A DNA stretch of 64,000 bases, taken from Colius striatus. Taxonomy: Eukaryota > Chordata > Aves > Coliiformes > Coliidae. Shown one piece after another: positions 13,096 to 29,040 of the stretch. The position numbers and the translations under genes were made by a program. Below the pieces are notes generated by a model. The model did not search any database, was not told the DNA's origin, and saw only the letters and a list, made by a program, of their open reading frames with translations. Numbering within the stretch: position 1 is the first letter of the stretch; every line of letters begins with the position of its first letter. The stretch is from contig NC_084775.1 of NCBI RefSeq assembly GCF_028858725.1, forward strand, positions 15,583,597-15,647,596, in the 5' to 3' direction.

Positions 13096-14130
13096 GGCCC
13101 TGACAAGCGCGTCTCTGCTCCCTTTGTTGGCGTTGTCATTGCTGGCAGGGTGGCACAGGGGGAAGGGAGGGGGCTGTGCACAAGCCCACCAGCCCCCAGG
13201 ATGCCCCCCACCAGGCCTGAAGGCAGAGGGGGGCAAGAGCTCGGGGCTGTGCAGGGCAGGGTGGAAAAGGGTCCCTCGCCAGCCCTGCAGCGCTGGTGCC
13301 ATCAGAGGATGTCACCACTGTGGCCGTGGTGTCCCCATCGCCACCAAGCCATGGCAGGGGCTGGCAGGATGGCACAAGCTGCTGTGCCATGGCGAGGGCT
13401 GCTCTTCCTGCATCCCAACTGCTTTCAACCCATGTGGCTCCTCGGCTTTGGGATATGAGAGTTTGTACAAGAGGTGGGAAGAAAACAGTTTCTTTCCAAT
13501 GATACTGGAAAATGCCATCTCCAGTGCCACGGACAAAGGCAGCCACAGCACAGAGCCCACCCTGGCACACCAGGCAGCTGAGCCTTGTGCTGGGGTACCC
13601 CCAGCCACCCCACACTGCCCAGCCAGGGATGGCCACCACAAGCCCAGTGGGGTCTGGCTGGCTGAAAGCAAAGCTGATCATCTTGAGCCAAGAGCTGTGG
13701 TGGAAGCAGGAGCCGCCTGAGCTCCTCATTCGATTACGCAGCGTGAGCTGAGAGCTGAAACCTCAGTCGCTCCTAAGTAGTGATAATGAAACTTATTCAT
13801 TCCCTCACCCTGGGGAAATACTTAAACCACAATATGAGAGATGTATGTAAATCACATTTAAACGGAGACAGCGCACTTAGAGCTAACGGCGAGTGATCAG
13901 GGTGGGAGATGGAGAGTCCCTGCCACACCATCCACCTCCCGAGCAGGGCTGCCTGAGGGCCCTGGCCAGGCTCTGCCACCATGGCACTGTGCCACCATGC
14001 CATCGTGCCCCTGGTGCACACACACATCAGTTCCTCAGACCTACACAATATCCAGCACAAAAGGAAACTGCACCATCATGGGTGGCTGTGGGGGGAGATG
14101 AGCAGCAAAGGGGCACCGTGGTTAGAGAGG

Positions 14131-14190
14131 TGGGATGGGATGGGATGGGATGGGATGGGATGGGATGGGATGGGATGGGATGGGATGGGA
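14131..14190. repeat. (TGGGA)12 microsatellite
   Basis: Twelve perfect TGGGA units followed by TGGGGAG. The G-rich strand is the plus strand. Confidence 0.97.
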
Positions 14191-14554
14191 TGGGGAGCAT
14201 CCCGCTGAGGCAGTGCTACCTGTACCACTGCCCATCCCACCAGGAGCTCATCCTGCACCCATGGGACAGCCCCAGGCCCTGTACTTCAGCCCCATGCACT
14301 GCCCCACAGAGTGGCACACAAGGGCACCCGAGGGCACTAAAGGCAGGAGCAGGTCAATGGCTGCGAGGATGGGGTAAGGGGTGCGGAGGGACGATGGGAA
14401 GGGTGCCCGGCCCGGCTGCAGACCCTCAGCCTGGGGTTGCCCAACCGCATCTCCCGCTGGCCCCCGGCTCCCTCCCGCCTGCCGGGGCCGGACTCGCCAT
14501 TGCGCGGCCTCTGCTGCCCTCCTGTGGGAGAGATGCGAACGCCATGCCCGGCCC

Positions 14555-14850
14555 TGCACCGCGGCCACGCACCATGGCCGTGCACCATCAGCCTGCACCG
14601 CGGCCACGCACCATGGCCATGCATCATCACCCTACACCACATCCATGCACCATCACCCTGCACTGCAGCCATGCACCATGGCCATGCACCATAGCCATGC
14701 ACCACTGCTATGAACCACAGCCACGCACTGCAGCCCTGCACCATCACCCTGCACTTGAGCCATGCACCCTGGCCATACACCACTGCTAAGCATCATTGCC
14801 ATGCATCGCAGCCATGCACTGCACCTGTACATCATAGCCAGGCACCACCA
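14555..14850. repeat. Minisatellite, CCATGCACCATGG-like units
   Basis: Degenerate units of 12-13 bases built on GCCATGCACCAT. A longer block of about 39 bases beginning TGCACCGCGGCCACGCACCA occurs twice at the left end. Confidence 0.9.
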
Positions 14851-14928
14851 GATAAGCACAGCAGTGCCAGGGCCAGGAGCCCCCAGGCAGAGCAGCCAAG
14901 GCCAGGAGAGCAATGCTGGGTGATGTGG

Positions 14929-15049
14929 GCAGCCACAACCCCCAGCTCAGTGCAGCCACAATCCCCTACTGAGTACAGCCACGATCCCCTGCTTGGTGCA
15001 GCCACGACCCCCTGCTTGGTACAGCCACAACCCCCTGCTTGGTGCAGCC
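14929..15049. repeat. Minisatellite, five units of 23-24 bp
   Basis: Five units of the type GCAGCCACAACCCCCTGCTT plus GGT, about 240 bases past the TRPV4 cleavage site in the transcript sense. Confidence 0.92.
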
Positions 15050-15303
15050 CTGCCTGTCTCACCAGGCTCACACACTCTACTCTGTGTCCTGGAGGCTTCT
15101 GCCCACCACACACCAGCATGTGCCCTGCCAGGCTGGCAGTAGGCTGAAAGCAGCACAGGGCATCACAGGAGGGTCTGTCTGCAGAGGACTGTGAGTGCAG
15201 GGTGTTGGGTGGCCATCGCTGCACGGCACGGGGAGCAGCAGACTGCTGCAGCTCTCCCGGCTGGAATCAGGCACTGCCAGGAGGAGCTGGTGGCAGCTCA
15301 GTC

Positions 15304-15309
15304 TTTATT
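15304..15309 (-). terminator. TRPV4: TRPV4 poly(A) signal
   Basis: AATAAA read on the minus strand about 375 bases after the TRPV4 stop codon. Cleavage is expected near 15285, giving a 3' UTR of about 400 nt. An AATAAA on the plus strand lies five bases away (15314-15319), probably by chance in this AT-rich stretch. Confidence 0.7.
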
Positions 15310-15682
15310 ACTAAATAAATAGTCATATAAATCTTGTGCAAAAAACGTGAGGCACAAACCATTGGCCTTGGTGGGGGGAAGGGGCCGCGCTCCCCGCTCC
15401 CTGCCCGCGGCAAGCGGTTCCCAGCACGGCACGACCGACGGCCCTGGCGCGGCAAAGCAAAGCGGTGGCACTGCAACGTGGTTGTGTGAGCCAGAGACCC
15501 CCAGCACCGCCAGGCAGGGCCAGGCCCCCCGACCCGGGCTGGATACCTGCCGAGACAGTGGCTGCACAAATCCCTGAGGAGCAGACAAGCACCATCCAGC
15601 CCAGTCCGCTGGCTGTGCCAGAGCTGTGCCAGAGCTGTGCCGGGGGCCGGGGCAGAGTCTGTCAGCTCCCAGAGCCGCTGTG

Positions 15683-21435
<5,753 letters not shown>

Positions 21436-21512
21436 GGCTCCCGGCTGGGGGACAGGCACGAGCCCTGCCGGGGTGGCTGCAGCCCCCAGCGCCTTCCCCC
21501 AGAGCAGAAGAC

Positions 21513-24235
21513 CTGACAGAGGAAAATCCTGCGTCATGCCCAAACAACCTGTGTCCCTCCCCGTCCTCTCCCACGGGACACCGTGCCCTCACGCAGGTCC
21601 CGCGCTGACCCTGGCCACTGGCAGGACTCCTGACAGCGCAGGGTCTCCTGGCCAGTCCTGCCAGTCGCAGCTCTCCTCGGTGCCCAGCCGGCCCTGGGGA
21701 CCCCTGGTCTCTGTGCAGCCCCACTGATGCGGCGCCGACGGCTTCAAAGCGCAGCCGTGGCGGGTGAGGGTGAGCCCGGCCCCGCGGCCGCTCCCCGCTG
21801 CGGTCGGCTTGGGAGCAGCCCAGGACAGGGCACAGAGCAGCCCCTGTGCGCTCCCATCTGCCGCCCCAGCAAAGAAAACATTCCTGGAGGCTGTGGGGAG
21901 CTGCCACCACGGCGGGGCTGGGGCTGCGGCTGGGGCTGCTCCCTCATTTCCCACCACTCCCGCAGCCCTTGGAGGGCTCGGTGGCCCTCGCCGGGCACTG
22001 AGAGGGGGGATGGATATGGCACAGGGGGGGCACAGCCCACAGGAGGGCAGGAGCAGCGGTTAGGACAAGAAATTACGGGTTTAGGTTGTGCAGAGGGAGA
22101 TGTGGCTGCAGGAGAGCCACGCTCCCAGCATGGACAGCAAAGCACTGCACCATGGCACGGGAGCTGCAGTGCCCTGCCTGCCAGGTCCCTCTGGACAGGC
22201 AGCACTGGCAGGGGCATGACCAGGCAGGTGAGTGACCCCAGCTTGTCCTCCAGCCCTGCTTTCTACCAAAACACAGTGTGAAAGCTCAGCCCAGCTCCTG
22301 CCTCGGGGGAGCTCAGCCCTCCCTCCGAGTCCCAGGACAGAAAAAGCAGCCGGGAAACGTATCATTTGCTGCTGAGCTGCAGCTTTGTCCAACAAGCCAC
22401 AATGGCAGGCTGGGCCCCGCGGGGCAGACAGGGATCTCTGCTGGGTAAAGCGCTTCTAATCAGGCAGCGAGTCCCATGGGGGCTGCCAATGGCCTGAAAT
22501 CCTGCAGCAGTGCTGGGGGGACCTCAGGCAGTGGCCCCCTCCTCCCCACTGCCCTGGAGGACATGCAACAAGGACAGTGCAGCCCCAGGAGATGGGGGAC
22601 AAGCTGCAGAGCCAACACGGTTTCTCCTCCTCGCTGACTTCCCTGCCCTCACCCTCTCTGCAAGAAATTCCACAGGCACCTGCCAAAGCCCACAGGTCTC
22701 ACACCCCAACCCCAGGCAAACACAGGCCCCTACACAGCCAACTTGTCCTTGGACAACGGAGCTGTGCTGGGAATCCCAACAGCATGAGAGTAAAGCTCAA
22801 ACACGGCCCAGGCTGGCACAGGCAGCACAGGGTAGAGCTGGGGAGCCACCAGCATCAGACAGTGCCCTGCAGGAAGTGACTGGGGACATGGGCTAGGCAG
22901 CAGCCCCAGGGATGCCCGTGGGGTCAGAGAGCAGAGAGACATGGGGCAGAAGCGAGGGAACAAGTGGAAAGGGCAGGTGGGGCAGGAACTGCCACCAGCC
23001 TCCTGGGCAAGAAGGTGGTGTGGAAAATGATGGGCTCACTGTCAGCCCTGGTGCTCCCCTGGGCACAGCTGCTTCCAGGAAAGGTGCCGTCAATGGGGTT
23101 TTATTTGGCTTGTTAGTTGTTTGGGTTCTTACTTTTCAGACTTCCTCACCCCACGGAATAAGTGAGTCAAGGCTCAGCTCACCGTGTGCCCATCCAACAC
23201 AAACCCTCGCGCTCGCTTCCCCACCTGCACTCCCACCTCTCCCCAGCTTCCCACCAAGGTACCTCCCAGCCACACCAGTATCCCCAGTTAATCCCCAGCA
23301 CGGGGCAGGGCTGTGCAGGGCCAGCCCTGGGGCGGGCAGCAGGGAAGATGCCCCGGTAGCGGGTGGTGCAGCCTTTGCCACATGAAAGTATTCCTCAGAC
23401 ACGAAGGGCTCCGGGTAGGAGTGAATCACCGAAACCACATCGCATTCACGTTCAGCCCCGGTGGAAACGCTCATCCGGAGGGAACCATCCACCTTCCAAA
23501 ACGAGCCACACTGCCCCAGCCGCGCTCACCTGGGCGAGAGCCGCGGGCTCGGCCCCGTCCAGCCGGAGACTTTCTGAGCCGCTGGGAACCCCCTCCCCAG
23601 AGCTCCCCGTGGGAACCCACCCGAACACTGGCACCTTGCCCTCGGAGCTGTGAGCTCCCAAATTGACCAGACGGGTCAGGACACTGGGGGAGCCCGTGGG
23701 GCTGCACTGACCTTGCCCAGCTCAGCCCACAGTCCCCTCCTCACCTCGGGGGCTCCATCCTGCTCCAGCCTTTCTATCCTGCCCGGGGGCTCCATCCTGC
23801 TCCGCTCCCCGTGTCCTGCCCCCGCTCCCCGTATCCCGCCCCCGGGGCTTCATCCAGCCCCCGTCCCCGTGCCTTGCCCCGGTTCCTGTATCCTGTCCCG
23901 CTCCCCGTGTCCCGCCCCCGGCGCTCCATCCTATCCCTGTCCCCGTGCCCCCCCCGGTCCCGGTGTCCCGGAACGACCCCTCTCCCGGTCGTGCCGCCCC
24001 CCGTTTCCGCGGGACCCCTCTTGGCCCCCGCTCCGCTCTCGGCCCATACCGCGGCCCGTCCCTCGCAGGGTCTCGCAGGGTCCCGCAGGCTCCGGCGCCG
24101 ACGAGTCGCCGCGGGGCCCGTCCCGGGGAGCGGCCCCTCCCCGCGCGGCTCCGGGGGCGGGCGGCACCGGGACCCGCCCGCGGGAGCAGCCCCCGCCCGC
24201 CCCCTCCAGCACCCGGGCAGCGGCCCGGCCCGGAG
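21513..24235. other. TRPV4 upstream region
   Basis: Lies between the acceptor of the first TRPV4 coding exon and the C/A-rich array. The part at 23760-24235 is very CpG-rich and is the likeliest place for the TRPV4 promoter and its non-coding first exon, though no exon border could be fixed. No other gene was seen. Confidence 0.4.
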
Positions 24236-24840
24236 CGGCCGCGGAACACCCTCCCTGGAACATCCCCCACAAAGAACAGCCTCCAAACTGCTCCCCTCTA
24301 GGAACAGCCTCTCAAACTCTCCCCAGAACTGTCCCCTCCAAGAAAAATAACCACCAACAGCAAAATGTCCTTCCCTGAAACAGGCCCCCCAGGCACAGCC
24401 CCCCAAAACATCCTCCCTCAAACAGGCTGCGCAGGGAACAACCTCCAAACGCTCTCCCCAAGGCCAGTCCTGAAACACTCTCCCCAAAAACATCCTTCCT
24501 CAAACGCCCTGCCCAAGGAACAGCCCCAGAACAGCCTCCCCCAAAACATCTCCCCAAGACACCCTCCCCAAAACAGCCCCTTAAGAACAGCCCTGAAACA
24601 CTCTCCCTAAAGCAGTTCACAAAGCAGCTCCCCAAAACCAGCTCCCCTAGGAGCAGCCCCAAAACAGCCCTCCCCAAAACATCTCCCCAAAAACAGCACC
24701 CTCCCAAGAACTGCCCTGAAACATCCTCCCAAAAACAAGTCTCCCCGGGAACAGTCCCAAAACACCCTCCCTGAAAACCTGCCAAAGAAAGGAGCCCCCC
24801 AAACAGCCCCCGCAAGGAACAAGCCCTGGAACAGGCAGGA
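24236..24840. repeat. Degenerate C/A-rich tandem array of about 600 bp
   Basis: Repeated CCCCAAAACAGCCTCCC-like units of about 17-25 bases, with very few G or T on the plus strand. Hence the minus strand, which is the GLTP sense strand, is G/T-rich. It begins about 20 bases past the preferred GLTP poly(A) signal. Confidence 0.85.
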
Positions 24841-24860
24841 GGCCGAGGTTACCGTGAGTT

Positions 24861-24866
24861 TTTATT
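24861..24866 (-). terminator. GLTP: GLTP poly(A) signal, preferred candidate
   Basis: Minus-strand AATAAA about 600 bases after the GLTP stop. It is followed in the transcript sense by a T/G-rich stretch (TGTTCCAGGGCTTGTTCC), as expected downstream of a cleavage site, and then by a G-rich tandem array. Confidence 0.5.
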
Positions 24867-25296
24867 GAGTCGCTTCCCCGGCGCGGGGCGGCGGCGATCG
24901 GCAGCACCGTAAGGCGGTCGGTGAATAAGGCACCGGCTCCTTCCTGGGGACAGACCCCGGCGGGCAGAGGGGGCTCGGAGGTGAGGTCACCGGGGCAGGT
25001 CATCGGTTCCTCCGCCGCCGGAGGCTCCTCACCGGGATGCCCGTCGGTGGGTGAGCGGCGTCAGCACGCGGCGGGAACCGGGCTCAAGGGCACGGGCACA
25101 GCGGTGCCTCTGTCCTGGTCAGGGAGGGAGGCAGGGCAGAGCCGAGGCGGCAGCGCCGAGAGCCGCCTGCCGGCCACGCTTCATTCCCCTTGCTTTGCTT
25201 CAGACACCCGGCAGCCGGGGTTAGGAACGCTTTTGTTTGTTCCTCTTTTAGTACGAAAAGCCCGGGAAGTGCCCCGGGGAGGAGGAGCACGGGCGG

Positions 25297-25302
25297 TTTA
25301 TT
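25297..25302 (-). terminator. GLTP: GLTP poly(A) signal, alternative proximal
   Basis: Minus-strand AATAAA about 165 bases after the GLTP stop. The downstream sequence is C-rich rather than GU-rich, so this is the weaker of the two candidates. Both could be used. Confidence 0.35.
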
Positions 25303-25465
25303 GCCGTATTCTCAATAGAAAATTAATTCTTATAGAAAAATAAAGAAGCAAACAGGTTTTCCACTGCAGACCCGAGCGGCCCGACAGCCGGGAGCCGCCC
25401 GGTGACTCAGACACGTAGCACCCATCACACCTTATTGAAGCCCTGCCAAGTCCCGGGGAGGAGCT

Positions 25466-27707
25466 TTAAGCTTTGTAGCTCAGCTCGGCGTTCATCTTTG
25501 TGTACATCTCATAAATGGCATCCAGGATGGGGGTGACCCTCGAGAGAAACTGATGGATCTTCTCTACAGTTTCCTCCTCTTTGACTTCTTTACCCTTTTC
25601 TAATGCCTTCAGTAAATCTGATTTGTAGGGAAGAGCGTAGACAGAGCCCTATAAAACAGGGGAAGAAGCTGTAAGGCTCTCACAGACCCAAAATCCACAG
25701 GGCAGGACCATAGTTTGGGTTGTTCCCCTGAGCTGATGAGCATCCAGAGACCCTGCAGCGTCCCCTCCAGACGCTCATCGGCTCAAGGGAACAACCAAAG
25801 GCTTCGTTCCTCAGTGGAGAAGTGAAATGCTCACTGTGAAGAGCTTCTGCAACATCCAGCCGTGGTATTTCTTCAGGGCTATCTCATAAGCCTTCATGGC
25901 GTTCACTCGGATGAGGTTGGGATGCTCCTCGTCCCGCTCGCCGTCGGAGATGCTCTGCAGCAACACCAGCATGAACTTCAGGCCCCTGTGAGAAAAGGGG
26001 TGAGGAAGGGGATGCTGCTTTTCAGCTTCCAGCAAAGAATCCTCTGAGCTTGGCACTTCCAGCTTTCCCCCACGAAAAACCCGTCAGCCCTGGCAGCACA
26101 GCCCCTTTGCACCCTTTTGCACGCTCCCCCAGATGCAGCACCCATCCAGAAGCACACTCCCTGCAGAGGACCCCAGCCTGGTGTTCATAAGGCCCCTCAC
26201 GTGCCAGGACACTGGCCAGAGCAGCTCCCCAACACTGTGAATCACCTTTTCAACCACATCAGTGCCAGCGTTGCGCCTGTCTTGGGCCAGGCCGAGCCGT
26301 GCATCTCCTTCTCCACTTCCAGGATGTTCTGCAGCGTTTTGAACTTGGTGGGGTTGGAGTCGTAAACCGCCCGGATTTTCTGAGGGTAGAGAGGAGGGGT
26401 TGGCTCCTGGGAGCTGCTGGGCAGGTGAGCTGCTGCTCAGGGCTGCAGCGTGGGGGCAACGTGGTGCCTTTGCCAGGGAGCCCCGTTAACAAACACACAC
26501 GACTGAGGCTGATGCCAGAAGCCTCCATGGGAGGCAAAGACCTTTCCGACACCTCGGGGTCTCGCCTCTCTAGTCCCACACCATGTCTGCACAGGGGTTC
26601 ATCCCCTGAGCCCTCCTGCACCCTTTCTTACCTTGATATTTCCTGCCAGATCTGCTTTGACGGGCGAGTAGACGATGGGAGTCCCCAGGCAATCTGTGGA
26701 AACACAGTGGGAGGATGAGTAGTCATCAGGGCACATGGGACGCCCTGCCAAGTCCCGAGTTGTAACCCGGGTTTCATTCACCTCAACCCAGCCAAAGGCA
26801 CAGAGATGCACCAGCAAAGGGCTCTTCAGGCTTCCCACACGGCTGCAGGCAGCAGCCGCTCCTCCAGCACAGCCCTGGCCTCACTCGTGGCCCTCTGACC
26901 CCCTGCTCCTGGACATAGCCCCGAGGCGATGGTCCCGAGCAGCACGGGGGGCACAGGACCCTCTCTGCCCGTCCCCGCGCTCGCAGCGCCGTGTGTCGCC
27001 CGGCCGTGCCGTGCCACAGAGCCGCCACACAATAGCCGACATTGTGGAGGGCAGCGGGACGGCGCAGACACACCCGCACGGCCCGGCAGCGCCCGTCCCG
27101 GCCCCGGCCGCGCTGAGTGTGCGCGGGTGGGCTCCGCGGGCAGCCGCGAGCCGCCGGCCCCGAGCGGTGCCTCCGCCGGGGCGTCCCGGGACGAGGCGGC
27201 CGGGCCCCGCTGCAGCGCCCATGGGGCGACGGCGGCTGTGCGGGGCGTGGGGCCCCGGGGACGGCGGGACGTTTCCCAACGGAGCTGCTCGGCGGGTTTG
27301 ACGGGACCGTGACGCAACCCCGGCCCCACCGGGCCGCTTCCAGGTGGGAACCGGGCACCGAGGGCGGAGAGCAGCCGGGCCCGGGGCTGAGCACCGACCA
27401 GCGGCCCAGGACCGGGCTGCGGGGACCAGCCAGAACCGGGGGAGCCCCAGGAGCGAGCGGCCAGCACGGGAGAGCGACACCCGGAACTGGGGAGGAGCTG
27501 CCCACGGCGGCGGGGCCCGAGGGCCCTGAGCGCGGCGGCGGGGCCGGTACCGGGCCGGGCCCTGCCGCAGCTCCCGCCCCCGCACACGGCCGGCCCGCGC
27601 TCACCGAAGAAGGGCGGCAGGTGCGCCACGGCCTCCAGGAACGGCAGCGTCTCGATCTGTTTGTCGGCCGGCAGCGGCTTGAACTCGTGCTCCAGCAGCA
27701 GCGCCAT
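25466..27707 (-). CDS. GLTP: GLTP, glycolipid transfer protein (5 exons, 210 aa)
   Basis: Cytosolic all-helical protein that moves glycosphingolipids with beta-linked sugar heads between membranes. Exons: 27605-27707, 26632-26693, 26246-26379, 25835-25985, 25466-25648. Phases close to 210 aa against 209 in human, with one extra residue near position 44 (IVYSP against VFTP). All known sugar-binding residues of the family are present: Asp49, Asn53, Lys56 (KADLAGNIKK), Trp97 (LMWLKRG) and His141 (KKYHGW). The FFAT-like segment PPFFDCLG, which contacts VAP proteins at the ER in human, spans the first intron and is intact. The C-terminus is MYTKMNAELSYKA, human MNAELNYKV. Start ATG begins MALLLEHEFKPLPADKQIET. 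Same strand as TRPV4 and divergent from TCHP. Confidence 0.97.
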
Positions 27708-27888
27708 GGCCCGGCCCGGCCCGGCTCGTCCGAGCTCAGCCCGGCCCGGCCCGGCTCGGCTCGTCCCAGCTCAGCCCGACTCGACTCGACTCGGCTCGGC
27801 TCGACCCGACCCGCACCGCTCCGCACCGGGACCTGCCCCCAGCCCGACCCGGCACCGCGCGGCCGCCGCGCCCCGCCCCCGCGCTCCT

Positions 27889-27934
27889 ATTGGCTGGTGG
27901 GCGGGCGAGTAGGCGGACGGGGCTTTGCGATTGG
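27889..27934 (-). promoter_or_regulatory. Paired inverted CCAAT boxes, GLTP side of the bidirectional promoter
   Basis: ATTGG occurs on the plus strand at 27889-27893 and 27930-27934, that is two CCAAT boxes on the minus strand 41 bases apart, roughly four helical turns. GC boxes lie beside them (CCCCGCCCCCGC before, GGGGGCGGGGCC after). Spaced CCAAT pairs are typical NF-Y sites. They lie 180-230 bases upstream of the GLTP start codon. The function is inferred. Confidence 0.5.
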
Positions 27935-28045
27935 TCAGAACGGCGGGGGCGGGGCCCCGCGTCCCCCGGAGACCCCCGGGGCTGGTCCCGCGGCCGCCTC
28001 AGCCCGGGCGGCGGCGGCTGCGCATCGGCGGAGAGCTGAGCGTAC

Positions 28046-28100
28046 GGCACGGCACGGCACGGCACGGCACGGCACGGCACGGCACGGCACGGCACGGCAC
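28046..28100. repeat. (GGCAC)11 microsatellite
   Basis: Eleven perfect tandem copies of GGCAC in the GLTP/TCHP promoter, about 340 bases upstream of the GLTP start codon and 940 bases upstream of that of TCHP. No imperfect unit is seen, which suggests a young, length-variable array. Confidence 0.97.
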
Positions 28101-29040
28101 GGCCTCGTCCTTGCCGGGCCCTGTCCCGGCAGCGGAGGGGGGCGCGGGGAGGAGCGGAAACCGGAGCGTTCCCCGCCGCGGTTGTTTACCCCGTCTCGGC
28201 CCCGCACGTCGCTGCGGTGTTCCTGACCGGAGGTTGTGAATTATTTAGGGGAGATAAATGTTTCATAGGGAGCTCAGTTTGCAGGGCCCGGGCCGTTGTG
28301 TTTGCAGCCGGCGTTGTGTTCGCCTCTTGGCCGAGAGTGCAGTGACCCGGGACAAACTGCTCCCTTCTCATCCCGGACGGGACGGTGACGAGCTCCATGT
28401 CCCTGGAACTCCTGCTGCACCGGAGCTGCCTGACGGGAATTGCAGACAAAACCCCCCAACCCTGGTGACCAGAGTCGCTGCTGTCACCTCTGTGAGCGGC
28501 GACCGCGGAGCTCTGCCGCGGGGCCGCAGGCTCTGAGCCCTTTACCCCCATGAGCCCCGCGGGGTAGAGTTTGCAAGGTTTCCCAAGGCTGTGCATCGAT
28601 ACGATGCCAACAAAGCAGGGTCAAAGACAGCGGGTGCCAAAGGAGAACAGTGAGTAACTCTACAATGAGGCTTCGTGAGGTTTGCCAGCGATGGGGCCCC
28701 AAACACGCTGTTTTTACCGATTGTTCTGGAAAAACGGGTTGTGAGGTGATACCGATCTTTGGCTGTGCAGGCACAAGGCGGGAGCTGCGTGTCACCAGCG
28801 CTGGCACGGCCGGGGCCGCTGCCCACCCCTCTCCCGGAGCCGCGTCCCTGGGCACGTCCAGGGCGGCTCGGCCCGGGGCTTTCATCCTCCAGCCCACGTG
28901 AAGCGTTCGCAGTCGGAGCCGCCGGGAGCTGTAACCGTGTCCCGGTGCCGGTTGGGGAGGAGCCGGCGGGCAGCGGCCAACCCCCGCCGCGCAGCTCCCG
29001 TCGCCCGTCGCGGCCGTTGGGGCGGAGCTGCGCGGCGGCC

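Larger units (their letters stand above)
10571..15284. other. Intergenic region between convergent FAM222A and TRPV4
   Basis: No convincing exon on either strand. It contains one CR1, AT-richer unique stretches at 12900-13095 and 13740-13895 that could be conserved elements, and three tandem arrays close together just beyond the TRPV4 3' end. Confidence 0.6.
27708..29040. promoter_or_regulatory. Head-to-head GLTP/TCHP promoter region, CpG-rich
   Basis: The start codons of GLTP (minus) and TCHP (plus) are only 1.33 kb apart. The space holds a very GC- and CpG-rich first third with degenerate CCCGG/CTCGG repeats (about 27700-27830), GC boxes, CCAAT boxes and an 11-copy GGCAC repeat. The middle part (28230-28750) is less GC-rich and shows no gene. 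The TCHP start sits in CGGCGGCCATGGCGGGG, which resembles a YY1 initiator. Transcription start sites are not visible from sequence alone. Confidence 0.6.

Noticed and set aside
13893-14789. 298-codon plus-strand frame with GWDGM and HHPTPH repeats
   Set aside because: Created by the TGGGA and CCATGCACC arrays; no conserved domain or splice structure.
15314-15319. Plus-strand AATAAA as the FAM222A poly(A) signal
   Set aside because: It lies 6 kb past the FAM222A stop, inside the TRPV4 3' UTR; too far without other support.
26783-28226. Long frames on both strands across the GLTP/TCHP CpG island
   Set aside because: Open frames are expected by chance at such GC content; only the GLTP first exon in this stretch has a homolog.
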